From positions 3,906,001 to 3,970,000 of the forward strand of contig BSYQ01000010.1 of NCBI GenBank assembly GCA_030272585.1: a DNA stretch of 64,000 nucleotides. The letters are read 5' to 3'. The notes beneath the pieces were generated by a model. It saw only the letters and a list, made by a program, of their open reading frames with translations, made no database searches and was not told the origin of the DNA. The DNA is from Bryopsis sp. KO-2023 (Eukaryota > Chlorophyta > Ulvophyceae > Bryopsidales > Bryopsidaceae). A program made the translations under genes and the position numbers. The first letter of the stretch is position 1; every line of letters starts with the position of its first letter. Of this stretch, positions 1 through 12,432 are shown piece by piece.

Positions 1-690
1 AACCTCCGAAGAGCAGACAACATCTCGCAGCGGTGTTCGACCCCTCGTCAGAGAAACATCCACCGCAGAAACTAATGCAATGTAGTTTTTGCAGTTTCTC
101 CATCGATCGATCGCGTCGTACGCGTTTTCGCGTTTTGGTCGGGACTAGGACGAGACTGAATGCGCCATAATCTCCCTGCATGATCCAACTCTAATGTCGG
201 CATGGTCTGGATAGGAACATGCACCTTGGGAAAAATGCTCTTCGTGGAGTTGCGACTCCAGATGGTTCTGAGATTTCGATCAGACCCGTTCAAATCGAGA
301 AACAAAAACGATCATAACTGGTATGAGTGCTGCTCAAATTATGTTACACCGTTGCTTGACCAACAAGACACCAACTGTTTCAAGTGTGCAGAATTTTCAG
401 CCAGACACCACCAATATCTAACCATTGTTGCTTTTTCCCCTCCCCAAAGAACAGCAACAACAATATCAAACAACACTTCCTTTCTCTTTTGGCTGGAAAA
501 AGCTGAGCCGCAATGTCAAAATCAAAATCGTTCTTTGAACACCCCTTCCCAAAGTAAAACGCAACGCATGATGGCACTCGAAAAAGCAGGGCTGTGCATT
601 TCACACCAGAATCAAAACCAACCCAACTTCACACAAGTCGCTGCCTTATTTCTCACTGTTGTCATTTGCTTTTCGAGGAGCCAACATGCA
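1..690. other. 3' flank of acyltransferase gene, no gene seen
   Basis: This stretch lies downstream of the minus-strand acyltransferase stop codon at 691. Open frames on both strands are short, mutually overlapping and show no recognisable domain or splice-consistent exon, so I read it as 3' untranslated and intergenic DNA. Confidence 0.6.
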
Positions 691-2672
691 TTACGAGGCT
701 GGTTTGTGGTTTTTGATCATTGCATGGTATACTTTCTTGTCGCTCAGCCCTGAATCTGACGATTTGAGCTGGCTGAATTTGAGCATGTAATCTCGGACGT
801 TGTTGGCGAAAAGTTGAGGGTCTTTCTTTTCCTCCTCCGAAGGCACATAGACGGGGAGAACAAATATTGTCACCGAATGCCAAGGTGAAGTTAATAGAAG
901 GAACACATGGTCCATTCCTACATACACGCACACATTAATCAGATATAGAAACACAAAAGCCTCAATTCGGATGATGAATATCCTCCAGAGTCTCAACAGT
1001 CCGAAACATGAGGGTGTGAATTCTTCCTAATTGAAAATGGAAGCTTCCTCCCCACAGAGGGGGACCAGCTGATCGAACTGATCCGAGTCCTAAATATATT
1101 TCCAAAGACGGATACGCACATATTTATTAGAGAAGCCCTGAAAATAGCCCTGCTGGAGTTTTGCATCGTTGCGCAATCCTGCCCAATCAGTTCTTTGTGT
1201 CGCTCGCAACGGGAGTGCCCCTTTAAAATATGCATGAAATCAGTCCTCACCTCCAATAGTTTCCCAAGCTGGAGACATCCATTTTGAAGTGTATTTGATA
1301 ATTGTGGGTTGGACTGGCACTCCAGCCAGAAAAGCCCCCGTTTTAAAAGGAAGCAGGTAGTTGCCATTTGTTGTCGTGCCCTGAACCACATCATCCATCA
1401 GTTAATCAGTGATAGTGTTTTTTTCTCAGCCTACCGCTCATTGTATTTTTTCCTCGGTGTAATTCTTGGCACAGGAAATTTGGAAAAGCAACGGCCAAGG
1501 CACTGAACTTTTCTAAACGAGTCCATTTCCTTCATCAGACCACTCAAGTTCATCAAAAGTTGATGGCTTCTATCAATTTTTCTACCTCTGGGAACAGCAG
1601 CATGCGGCCATAAGGAGATCCTGATTCATAAGTTTCCAACATTCTTTGCTTCACTTGCCCCGCCACACCCTGAAGTCAGACATGCACAAATCCTTTGCAT
1701 TGATCCAAAGAAAAAGAAAAAAGTTCGAAAAAAAACTGCCCTCGTATCCAATCGCAACAATCAAACGGATCAAAGAAGCTGTTTGTTACATTTAGAATAA
1801 ATTACAGTTAAATTGTATTGTTACATTTCCAAGAGCGATTCTGGAATGTAGGCATGCATGCATGCACCCATCCTTCCTATTTTCGATGGAGTAAATTGAA
1901 AAAACTCCAAAAGATAACTGAGAGAAGATTAGCTTTTCAGCCCAAAACCCACCACTTCGCCTTTCACTTTGTTTTCTCGCTTCACGTAAATGCATCCAAG
2001 CATTTGGCTGCAAAAAACAGGAAGAAATTATATGATTGAGGATATACTAAGCAGCATCTCATGGTCTAGCAGTTCGATCAACCCCTCCACCACAACCAAA
2101 CCAAGCAAATATCCATGCACAGGATGAAATTCCATCTTCAAAATTACAGCAAATGTTTGGAAAAACATATTAACATGATTCTGCATGTGATTTGAGCTCA
2201 GGGCCTACCTTATTAAACCCACCATGGGGATCGCCTTGGTCGCATCCTTCGCAACGAAACTGGGAAAAGATCGGGACATGTGCATCAAAATATCCACCCA
2301 AGACACGTGATTCGACACGATCGTGCAGAACTTCTCGTCCTTCTGAGCGTCCTCCACCTCCCGCCAATCGATCCAAAAAAAACCGCAAGCCAACAGACAC
2401 GTTCGGCTCAATATCCTCCCAACGGTCGCGACGAACGCGTTTGCCTGCGACTTTGGTAACAGCGTTCCGATGCAGCAAACCAGGTAGCAAGACAGAACGG
2501 TCAAAATCACGCAAAGGCTGCGCAAGGGAAACACGAAGATGGTGAACAACCAACGGCGAGCCATTTCGGCTGGTGGTTGTGGTGCTTTTCCCTCCCTGCC
2601 ATAACGATCGCTGCGACGAAACGGGTCGAATCGAGGCGAGTCCTCAGACAGACCCTCGTCTTTTTCAACCAT
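691..2672 (-). CDS. Lysophospholipid acyltransferase, LPEAT1/LPCAT-like (PlsC family)
   Basis: Predicted to transfer an acyl chain from acyl-CoA to a lysophospholipid, at the ER membrane by family analogy. I assemble five exons: 2672-2209, 2007-1953, 1669-1586, 1380-1251 and 917-691. They sum to 960 nt (319 residues) with phases that match at every junction and GT-AG introns. Residues about 41-72 form hydrophobic membrane segments. Acyltransferase motif I is NHVSWVD at 121-127 (His122, Asp127), and motif III FPEGTTTNG lies at 199-207, split by an intron. The C-terminal exon carries LPVYVPSEEEKKDP and a SDxGLxxKKVYH stretch that I recognise from plant LPEAT1-type enzymes. No EF-hand follows, which argues against the LPEAT2/LPCAT1 group. 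The start at 2672 gives a family-like N-terminus; the frame is open to 2828, so a longer start is possible. The gene is divergent from the Mg transporter. Substrate preference cannot be read from sequence. Confidence 0.85.
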
Positions 2673-3061
2673 TTGATCGAAACGCAATGGGAAAACCGAG
2701 AAAACACCACAGCAAGGACGCTTCAGGACAAAAGATTTTTTTTTTTTTCCCACAGAGCGATTTTCCCACCGTTTTTTTTTTGCGAGAAACCAAAAAGAGT
2801 GAGATGTGTGGACGTAAGATTTAGTCATAGCTTTCTTAGTTCTTTTTATTCAATTAACTCGGTTGGGTCCCCCAGTCCGTCATCTGAAAACAAAAGTTCC
2901 TGGACCTTGAATCCGTGAGTGTTTTTCTTGCTCCCCAGTCCCTTAGTCGGAGCTGTCCCTACAGGCAGCGTTTCTCTTCGGACAGCCATAATATTGCCAA
3001 TCGATTATAGACCGAACCTGCGCTTTCACGGAGTCAGTTGAAAGGTAGAGTGCTGTTTGGG
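2673..3061. promoter_or_regulatory. Shared upstream region of divergent acyltransferase and Mg transporter genes
   Basis: These 389 bases separate the two divergent start codons and must hold both 5' untranslated regions and promoters. They contain long T runs near 2740-2782. I see no clear TATA box. Confidence 0.45.
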
Positions 3062-6000
3062 ATGCGTATCCCGGCGGGGCAGCCCTTGGGCATGAAATGG
3101 AGGACGACCCCAGGATTCAGAGCTGTCAAAACGGGGTTGCGTCGACGTTTCCAGAACGGGCGACGTTTTGTGGACAAATTACCCGGCGGGCCGCTGCACA
3201 GCCCCATCGTTTTCGAAGGGGAAGCTCCGCGATATCGACAAGAAGTGCGATGTTCGAAATCCCCGAGTGGGACGCGGCTGGTGTCGAGCCTGACGTCCTT
3301 AGAAGATGACGACGATTTCGACTTCGTCGACCTGGCTGGGGAGCATGGATTGAAAGCTCCTAAATCTCGGGCTATGTACGAGGTATCACCCCCCACCCCA
3401 AGACGTAACTGAATTCGCGCGTGCTCGCTGTCGTCGAAAGTGTTTGATTGAAAGATCAGCCCGTGCAGACGGAAACCAACAAATTAGTTTGACTAAATCA
3501 CTACGGGAAACCCTGTTCTTCAAAAAATTCCCTGAAGGTGGCACTCCGCTCCTTCGACTGGGGTTTCGCTTACGGATACACTGAAAATGTGGAAATCGAC
3601 TCCCCCATTTTCCATTGCCACAGCATGACAGAAAATCATATTATTCATGATTTTGACTACATGTCTGATTAACCAAAGATTCATTTTGCTTGGATGGTCT
3701 GAACACTGCACATCACACGCTGAATCTTTAATTTTTTTTAATTTTTTTTTCAAGGTTTTGAGGTTGGACAAGAATGGCAAACATCGGAAAATTTTCGTGA
3801 AACGGAGAGATCTTTTGCGCAATTATGGCTTGATGCCAAGAGACATCCGAAGAATAGACCCCGCTCTGGACAGGGCACATTCTGCTGAAACGATCGTCAT
3901 AAAGGAACAAGCACTGCTGCTCAGTTTGGGGGGTGTGAGGTGGGTCAGACTATTTTTCTATTTTTTTTCTATTTTTTTTAATACATCGATGTTGTGAAAC
4001 ATGTTGGAATGATGCGGTTCTCGATGGTGGAAAGTTTTCTGAGAGGATATGATAAGCGAGCCTCCTTGTTTAAGCTTCGTTATTTTTAGATTTTTCGGCT
4101 CGTATCGCTCTTATCTGTCCTTATTGGACGGGTTACATGGGGCTTTCATGCTCGGTGCATGTTATTTGTTTTAATTAGTTTAGTTTTTTTGATGCGTTTC
4201 TGGGAAACGACAGAATCGATGAGTTTTATTCTGGAGCATTTGACAACACCATGAAATAAGGATTTAGAGAAAACCTGGCCACTATGCAAGTCGATGATAT
4301 TGCCGGTGGATGAGACTTGATACAGTTTCATTAATCAAGAAAAAACAAAACAAAAAACGAGCAGCAGCTTGGTCTGATTTTTTTTCTGATCTTTTTCCCC
4401 CCTGAATTCATATTGTGACGATGTTGAAATCCATGCACTCCGCATACGAGTTTTTTTCTTCTCGTCCAAGATTATTCACTGGGAGGATGAAATTTGGTTA
4501 TGAACAACACAGGTGCATTGTTGCTCCGGACAAATGTTTGTTATTCGAGTCGCAAGAGGCAGCCGCCAGCAAATTCCTGGACGTCGTTACGCCTCGGTTA
4601 AAGTCGGCTGCTGGCAGGCACTATTTAAAAGAGTTGAGTGGGGGGCCCCTTTCTGAATACGTTTACAACGGTGGCACGAGCGCTCGGGAGCACGAAAGCT
4701 CGCAAGCTTTCGAATTGGACATCTTGGAGGCTGCCCTAATAATAGCCACAGGTGAGTGAAGAGTTTCGGAAAATTGGTCAAAGAAAATTAGATTTGTTCG
4801 ATGGAGGAGGAAAAAACCTGGGATGAAAATCGAATTTTGGTTTTTTCGTCCCTGTTGCAGGCCACTTCTCTCAGAAAATAACGTTTGAATCATTTTTTTA
4901 AATATATATTTGTCTTATGATCAATGATGGTTTCTCTTCCAAGTCCCGGAAGCTTCCATATGATTTTTTTTATGGTTGGGAAAAACAGCACCTAGGTGGG
5001 CCTAGCAAAGAAAAGGGAATTTAATGGGGATGTGTTGGTGTTCATTCGTTCGTAGGGAAGCTGGATGCCGAGTTGGTGGTGCTGATGAAAAGAGCTCGAA
5101 GCTGCCTGAACAAGTTACCGTCCCAAATCAACCCCATCAATTTAGAGGAACTGAGAAGAACCAAGCAAGCCTCGGTGGAGCTGGAGTCGAAAGCTGAAAC
5201 CCTTGTGTAAGCAGCCCCCCCCCCTCCAAAAAAAAAGACACCAGCCAACCCCTCCCCAGAACAAAAAAAGCAGATTGATGATGCATTGAGCACAAACCTT
5301 GAAGGAATCTTCATGGACCCTTTTTATATATGTTCAGTACAAGAAACAATCCGCTTTGGAGAGGTTGCTCTTTCCGTTTTTGTTTGTTCGGAGGATGAGC
5401 ATCAACTCGGCATGGTGGTTCGTTTTTCTTGACTGCGCAGGGAGCTTTTGAACGAGGTCTTGGATGATGAAGAGGAACTTGCGGAAATCAATCTCAGTAG
5501 TCAGCCGTTGAGAGATGCCCGACAAAAAAGAAGAGAAAGGAATAGATTGAAACGAGAACATCTTGCCAGTGGGTGCGTCTGACATGCCATCGCCTCATTG
5601 CTTCTATTCTTACCTTCTTTTCTGTTTTATCGGCTTTTTGGAATATGTGTTCCTCACATGCACAGTGTGTGTGTGTGTTTTTTTTAAAGCGAATCAAAGA
5701 TCATCCCTGTTGACTTCATGTGAAAGAGAAGCATCCCCCAATTGTGCCGTCATGTTTCACGATTGAACAGGGCGATCTTTCTCCACGAACGAAAAGAACT
5801 GGATGGATGTTTTTCCAGGACGAAAGTGAGTTTTCAGGATGCGCAAGACGCTCTGGAAAAATTGGAGGACGACGAAGAGGAGGAAGAGGATATCGAGAAG
5901 GTGGAAGACATGTTGGAGTATTATCTCCAACGTGCCTCGGCGACTCAGAATCAAGCCGAGAGGGTGTTGGCAGGAGCCAGAGATCTGGAAGAATCCATAG

Positions 6001-6500
6001 GCGTTTCGTTGAGCGCACGAAGATTCGAGGTATTCATCATCATTATTCTTTTTTTTTTTCCCTCCAAAATTGAAATGTTTTCGAATAATACTTGCCGATT
6101 TCTGCTGCTCCAATAATAATCGTAGTAAAACTTGGCTGAGGACGTCAGCAGTTTTGGCTATTCCTTTTCACAGTTCATCGTAGATTGGTTTTCTTTCCAG
6201 TCTGACTGGCAATAACCGAAGCCTCAGGAACGACTCTAAGCATGGTGAATCACATCGGCTTGCATTGAATTTTTTTCGGGGGAAATTTTACAGGTGAACC
6301 GGTTGGAGTTGCTGCTGTCGATGGGTAGTTTCGCTGCTTGTCTGGGGGCAATGATTGCTGGCATTTTCGGCATGAACATGCGAAACACCATGGAGCTCAG
6401 CGTCTGGGGTTTCTACGGTGTCACCGGAGGCATCCTGTTGATGTGCATTTTGATTTTCATACTGTTGTTACGGTACACCAGGAGGAAAAGCATTGTCTAG
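3062..6500 (+). CDS. MRS2/CorA-type magnesium transporter
   Basis: Membrane Mg2+ channel of the CorA-MRS2-ALR superfamily. Seven exons: 3062-3382, 3755-3939, 4513-4751, 5056-5206, 5441-5572, 5819-6029 and 6294-6500. They total 1446 nt, 481 residues, normal for plant MRS2. The last exon holds the two transmembrane helices, with the GMN signature in FGMN (GMN at 439-441) at the end of the first helix. This is the ion-selectivity motif, with Phe where Tyr is more usual. The region LLNEVLDDEEELAEINLS in exon 5 matches the conserved MRS2 segment before the long coiled region, and exon 6 has an acidic run (DDEEEEEDIE). The N-terminus is rich in Arg/Lys and Ser, suggesting a mitochondrial or plastid transit peptide. 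I chose ATG 3062 because upstream codons in frame lack ATG and reach a stop near 3008. A basic, Arg/Lys-rich insert follows the acidic helix (about 330-345). Confidence 0.9.
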
Positions 6501-7727
6501 AGCACACAACACCCTTTTCTTTCTTTTTTGCCTTTTCCTCTTGTCTTCTTCTTAGTCAGACATGGAGCACTTTCTCTTCTCCCCGCATCCCTTTGTTTTC
6601 TTTCCTTTCCCTCCGCAATTTCGCTGCTCTTCGAAGCTGATTGATATTTTTCTGAGCAGGGGTATTATTTGTAATGTTATGGTAATGAGTTTGGGGGATT
6701 TGAGCAGCTTTTCTTTTTTTCTTTTTTTCTTTCTTTTTGATCGGGGAATAGCCTTCGATCGTTGGGGGATGAAAAACAAAACAAAAAAAACACAAAAAAA
6801 AACACCCCGTCTGTATTCTGAAATGGGGATGGATGGGAAGGAAGTGTGTAAACGAATTGGGGCGGAGTTTTTTGGGGGGGGAAGTATGGAGACATTGGCA
6901 ACTTCTCCGAAGCCTTTTTGAGATGATTTTACATTTGAACGCATGACAACAGGGGCTTGAGTCTATTTGGGTAGGGGTTGTATGATTTTTCAGAAAGAAA
7001 ATGGTGACGTTTAGAAAAATGGGGGTAGAGGTTTTCATCGATGGCCGTCTTTCGACTTTTCTGTGGGATCGACAGGAGCAAATATCCCATCTTTCTGTTG
7101 GAAGCAAGAAAAAATATATCTCTCTCTTATCAGTAACAAAGTACGGGGTTTTTTTGGTCAGGGACTGGATTTCATCCACCGGGACCAACTGCAATTTCGT
7201 GTTGGTTTTCTCTGAATGTGTGGTGATTCGGCTCTGGCATTGGGTATTGTGATGTTTGGGTATTTTTCAATGGTGGAGGGCATAAGCTCCGCTTGGTTGG
7301 GCATTATCTATGTAAGACTTGGGTTGTAAAGAGATGTTGGTGTATGGAATCTGTATGGTGTGGGCAGGTCGGGTTTGTCCAAGGTAATTGACAAGAAAAA
7401 AAAACCAAACAAGGAAGCAAAGAATGGACAAAAACCACCTCCAGCCGAGATAATAATCACAATTATTTTCTGGGTGTTTTCTCCGGGCCCGAAAAGGTGT
7501 TCAGCCAGGAGACGTTCCACATTTCCCTCAGGCACCTTTAATCAAATAATCTCTTCACACTGTGTTTGTGTGGAAAAGGGGGATGCTTGTGTCTGCGTGT
7601 CAGACTGCTACGCACCCTCCTTTTTGCTTCTCTATTGCGTTGGACAGACCGACGTTCGATTCTTCAAAGGGCAAAGGGACCCTTTGCAAGCGATTGCCGA
7701 GCTGCATTTCCAACAGAATCGAAAGCT
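6501..7727. other. Intergenic, T/A homopolymer-rich
   Basis: This holds the 3' flank of the Mg transporter and the 5' flank of the DUF1350 gene. Long T and A runs (for example 6710-6730 and 6780-6800) create open frames on the minus strand with Lys/Phe-rich translations that look like low-complexity artefacts. No domain or exon is supported. Confidence 0.6.
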
Positions 7728-9937
7728 ATGGCTCCCTCCTGTATGTCTAGACATGCCCGTCTTTGCGTCTTCAACAGGTCGACACCTGTTCGCAGCCAGC
7801 GGCGGCCAAGGCAGCCTCGTGGTAAGAGCCAGTTTTTCTCTTCTGGAACAGTTCTACTCTTTCCCTTAGTCCCGGGTGCGCGGCGAGATACAAAAACCAC
7901 AAAGATCTGTTAGGGATCTGGACTCTCTACCTTCCTTCCTACCAACTTTTTGCGGCGCTCGAGAACTTTCCTTGCGGGCCGCTGTGCCGGCTCGTTAGGC
8001 CGCACCACATATTTGTCCCTTGCACCCGGGTCGAAATTCGAATCCTTTTGTCCCCTGGATATGAGAGTGTGAAAGAGAAGGGTGCGATGGAGTACCCTGA
8101 TGCCAGAATTTCTACGGCCACGCGGTCCACTGACTTTCGCATTGTGTTGCAGATGCGCGTCGAGAGCGGCCTCTTCTGTTGCCACCGCCGACCGCTGCCT
8201 CTTCCGAGACGGTTGTGTGGAGCGATACCTCACGAAGAGCTGGGGATACATTTGCAGGCCTGGAAAAGATAGTCAAGGTAGCAGCAATGCCTGGCATCCA
8301 TTTTTTCTAGGGAAATTGTTAGTTCTGTGTTTTACTGGCAGTACCTTCAAAACTGGGTTGAAAAACACAATGAAGACACTGTTGTCAGAAGTGTCTCTGT
8401 TTATGTTTTTCACCAATCTGTTCATGCATTCCTCCGCACATAGGATATATTTTCTGGTAGCGGGCGTGGGGAGTGGGAAGAGATAGAGGGTTGTTGGGTT
8501 GTGAAGCCTGCTGAGGGCATCCAGCCACTGGCGGTGGTTCATTTCCTCGGGGAAGCGTTTGTTGGGGCGGCACCGCAAATTGTGTATCGAACGTTGCTGG
8601 AGGCCTTGGCTGAGAAAGGCGTCGTGGTAAGCAGCAAATACACAACTGGGACGGCGCATACAGAAGATACTGAAGTGAAAAAGCCGAATTTATGGTTTTA
8701 GTCTTGAAAACTAAAATTTCGAACTGCTGTTCAGGTAATTGCAACCCCATACAGCACCACATTCGACCACCTGCGGTCCGCTGATGAAGCGCAGTTCAAG
8801 TTCGACAATGCCATTGCTGCTCTTGGGCTCGAAGGAAAGCTCCCCGTCTATGGAATTGGTCACTCGCTTGGAGCTTTGATCCACACTTTGATCAGCTCGC
8901 GCTACTCTGTTGAGAGAAAAGGAAATGCTTTCCTCTCTTACAACAACAGGCCCGCTACGGAGGTAATTTGATACGGAAGCAGACGGATACATTTTCTTCC
9001 TCCCCGAACCACAACAAAAATCAAGTTGCGCACTTGAAGAAACACACATGAAAGATGAAATGTGGTTGTAGGTCATTCCTTTGCTATCCCAGCTGAGCCC
9101 CACCGCCAGACTTTTTGGGCCGATTCTCTCTCAGCTGTCGGCCTCCCCTTTCAGACCGAGCGCAGAACTTGTTCAGGATGCGCTGAAGAGCTTGAGCCCA
9201 TCGATCGTCAGGCAGGTGGTACCTCTGGTCGAACAGTTCGGCCCCATGTACGTGGACGCAGCTCAAGGCCGCGAAGAATTCTCCCCCTCTCCTCAAGAGC
9301 TTCGCGATAGGGTCAAGTCCTTCTATGGTGAGATCTTTGTTCGCCAACAGACATCACGCCCAAAAAGTTCTCGGCGCGCCTGACTTTTTCGTCTCTGTTG
9401 GTTAGGCGTCCGCCGAAACTTGCTGCTGAAGTTCACCGAGGACGGAATTGATGAGACGGATCAGCTCGCAAGTATGCTCCAGGCATCTGGGGTGGGAAGC
9501 ACGCTCGATATGACGACGAGAACTCTTCCTGGACAGCACACCAGACCCATGACGCAATCTTTTGCCGATGTTCCTCAACCTGTGGCCTCCTTTGCCAACC
9601 AATCGTTTCGCAACGGCGGGAAACTGATCGGTGGGTAACTAACTGGCGTTTGTTATCGGTACACTGTCCAGCACCCGCTGGAGTTTGATCTTCGGGGGTG
9701 AAACTGATTTTTGTTTTCGATGCAGAGGACCTCTCCCAGTCGTTGGCGTCAAGGGATGGCGGCAGTTTGCCTGAGTTGGACCGTTTGTCCAAGAGTGTTT
9801 CAGGAATGGCTACTCTGTTCGGGACGGAAAATGGCGGCCCAACCGCGTCAAGCTTGTCAGGACTGGTGGACGAACTGACCTCATGGATGGGTGTAGAAAA
9901 GAAGGGATCTGAGGTCATCACGACCACCACCAACTGA
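7728..9937 (+). CDS. DUF1350 alpha/beta-hydrolase-like plastid protein
   Basis: Member of the DUF1350 family shared by cyanobacteria and plastid-bearing eukaryotes; the biochemical function is unknown. Seven exons: 7728-7821, 8153-8277, 8444-8626, 8735-8962, 9072-9327, 9406-9630 and 9726-9937. They sum to 1323 nt (440 residues), all junction phases matching. Residues 1-32 are rich in Arg and Ser with few acidic residues, as in a chloroplast transit peptide. The conserved family block VVHFLGEAFVGAAPQ precedes a strand-turn with GHSLG at 176-180, a classical nucleophile elbow with Ser178, suggesting hydrolase chemistry. The C-terminal third (about 320-440) is Ser/Thr-rich and probably disordered or lineage-specific. 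The start was chosen as the first ATG giving a transit-like leader in phase with exon 2. Confidence 0.87.
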
Positions 9938-10531
9938 TTGGGAATGTTGTGAATAAGTGGCAGTTATATGGGGCTTGAAAGAGGGCCCCAAACGATCAGA
10001 AAAACTGGATGGTGCAGTGTAAAGTTGCGGTTGTATTGGAGCATTGTACGCGCGCTTTGCTTAGCTTTCGGCACACAATACTACTACATAGAACAACACC
10101 CTGAAGAGCCAAAAATTTCCAGAAATGAAAATCGCAAGAAAGGCTTAATGAACGATTTGATGGGTCTCTCCAGCGGAAAATGACAAAGGCCGTGAAAACC
10201 AAAACAAGAAAAACCCTTGGGCTGGAGCCTGATGAGGACCAATTCCCATCCCACAAACTCTCAACCTCGCAAATATCTCAAAAATTTGACAGCGTGACAG
10301 CAATATCTCACAAGAAAGATGGAACACGTCGAGAAAGCCACCCACCAAGGAAGGGTTTTGGGCAACAACCTTGTTGGATAAAATTGAATGATGGGGGAAA
10401 GAAAACCCCCGCAGTCTCGCAGAGGTTTATGACTCTTCGACGTCAAAACTTTTGCTGCTGAAGCGGGCCCCACGCGATCAGTTCGGCCAAAGGCAATTGT
10501 CTGGATCAGTTCCAGTTTCCTTTCCGTGATC
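9938..10531. other. Intergenic between DUF1350 gene and nitrate transporter
   Basis: About 590 bases without coding signal. They hold the 3' flank of the hydrolase gene and the promoter of the nitrate transporter. No TATA box or repeat stands out. Confidence 0.55.
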
Positions 10532-12432
10532 ATGCGTGGTGAGACGCAAACGTTGCAAGAAATTGTTGCCGATGAAAGCAGTTAAGTCGTCTGCAGTGTT
10601 TGAGTTTTCAACACGAGCTTTGCCTCTTTATTTGTCAGGAAACTTGAAGGCTGCGAGTTTCGTCCTGCCCGTGGACAGCGAGCACAAGGCGGCGGCGTTC
10701 AAGCCATGGAGGTTTCGCGGCGTTCATATGACGGCGTTCCATGCCTCCTGGATCTCCATGTTTATTTCGTTCATGTCCACATTTGCGCCGGCGGCGCTGA
10801 TTCCAGTCATACGCGACGATCTGGACCTGAAGACTAGCGATCTGGCGAACGCAGGCATCGCTGCTGTGACGGGTGTGATCGCGGCGCGGGCCATCATGGG
10901 GGCATTGTGCGACACTCTGGGACCGAGAATCGGACATGCGGGGTTGTCTTTGCTGACGGCGCCCGCTGTGTTCGGGATGGGTTTGGTCCGGAGTGCAGCT
11001 GGATTCGTTGGATGCAGGTCGGGGAAAATATTATCGATTACGTAATGAGGACCCGATGTCAGACTGTAGGATTCAGAAACCCATTTTCCTTGTGTTCTTT
11101 CTTTTCAGGTTCGTTATTGGATTTTCCATGGCAACCTTTGTGGCATGTCAATACTGGTCCTCCGTGATGTTCAACGTACAAATCGTTGGAATAGTGAATG
11201 CCACCGGGGCTGGTTGGGGTAACACCGGGGGAGGGGCGACGCACTTTCTGATGCCCATCATTTTCACAGGGTTCACGTCTTTTTACGATCCGTTTGTGGC
11301 CTGGAGATTTGCTCTGTGGATTCCTGGGCTGTTACATATTGCCATAGCCTTTGTGATTCTAGCGTTCGCTCAAGACATGCCAGATGGATCCTTCTACTCC
11401 CTCCAGGGAAAAGGACAAGGAGCTTTCAAAGCCATGAAGGTTGGGCTGACCAATCACAGGATGTGGCTGTTGGCATTGCTGTACGGGTACTCTTTCGGAG
11501 TGGAGCTGACGATTCAAAACGTGGTGGTGTCTTATTTCTTCGACAATTTCACCGTGAGTTTCCACAATGCAGGAATCTTGGCGTCGGTGTTTGGGCTGTT
11601 GAACATTTTTGCCAGAACGATCGGTGGGGCCTACTCGGATCTGGTCGGGAAGAAGTATGGCATGAGGGGTCGACTCGCTGCGTTTTGGGTGATACAAATG
11701 ATGGAGGGCATCCTTGTGGTTTGTCTGGGCCTTGCTGGGAACAACCTCCTGGGGACGATTCTGCTGATGGCAGTTTTCAGCATTTTCGTCCAAGCATCGG
11801 AAGGTGCATGCTACGGAATCGTTCCCTTTGTTTCGAAAAGGGCATTGGGTGTGGTGACTGGGTTCGTGGGGGCTGGAGGAAACATCGGCTCTGTGGTTTT
11901 GCAGGCTGCTTTCTTCCGAAGCCACGGGTAGGTACCTTCGTTTATTGCATCATTCCCAGAGCACATTCGGAGCACAAAGTCGTTTTCGATCCATGGGGCG
12001 ACAGAAAATGAAAATTTCAGAATTTCTGTCTGTAACGTCACCTTGCTGCTGCGTGTTTTGTGGTTTGGTGTTTCTTGAAAGAAGATTTTCCTCATGGGAG
12101 TTTTTTCAAACAGAATCGACACGGACAGAGGCTTCATTCTGATGGGGATCACAGTCATGGTGGTCACCCAAGCCATCCTGTTCATTCGATTCCCTCAATG
12201 GGGGGGTGTTTTTTCCCGGGAGGATGTGGGCTGCACCGAAGAAGATTACTATCTTGGGGAGTACAGCCAGGATGAAATCGCGCAAGGGCTGGCCAATGCA
12301 TCCATAGTTTTTGCAAACGAAGCCATTACACAACGAGGTGAGGTGAGGTTGGTCCGTGAGGCGGAAGCTTCCAGAGCGGCTTCCAGATCAATCGAGGTTT
12401 TTGACATTGCACGTCCAGTCACATCCATTTAA
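10532..12432 (+). CDS. NRT2: High-affinity nitrate/nitrite porter, NRT2/NNP family
   Basis: Plasma-membrane nitrate-proton symporter of the major facilitator superfamily. Four exons: 10532-10538 (only 7 coding bases, M-R-G), 10639-11017, 11109-11927 and 12114-12432. Total 1524 nt, 507 residues, the usual length. The family start LPVDSEHKAAAFKPW is at about 11-25. The segments HASWISMF, AGWGNTGGG and GFVGAGGNIGS are hallmark NNP blocks, the glycine-rich ones being nitrate signature regions between helices 4-5 and 10-11. The C-terminal tail (about 430-507) is hydrophilic and acidic then Arg/Ser-rich, as in algal and plant NRT2 proteins. The tiny first exon is inferred: an ATG followed by a GTGAGA donor in exactly the needed phase, and the second exon has no upstream ATG that fits the family N-terminus without crossing a good acceptor. 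Confidence 0.92.

Noticed and set aside
6556-7194. 212-codon minus-strand frame downstream of the Mg transporter
   Set aside because: Lys-rich and Phe-rich low-complexity stretches created by A/T runs; nothing supports translation.
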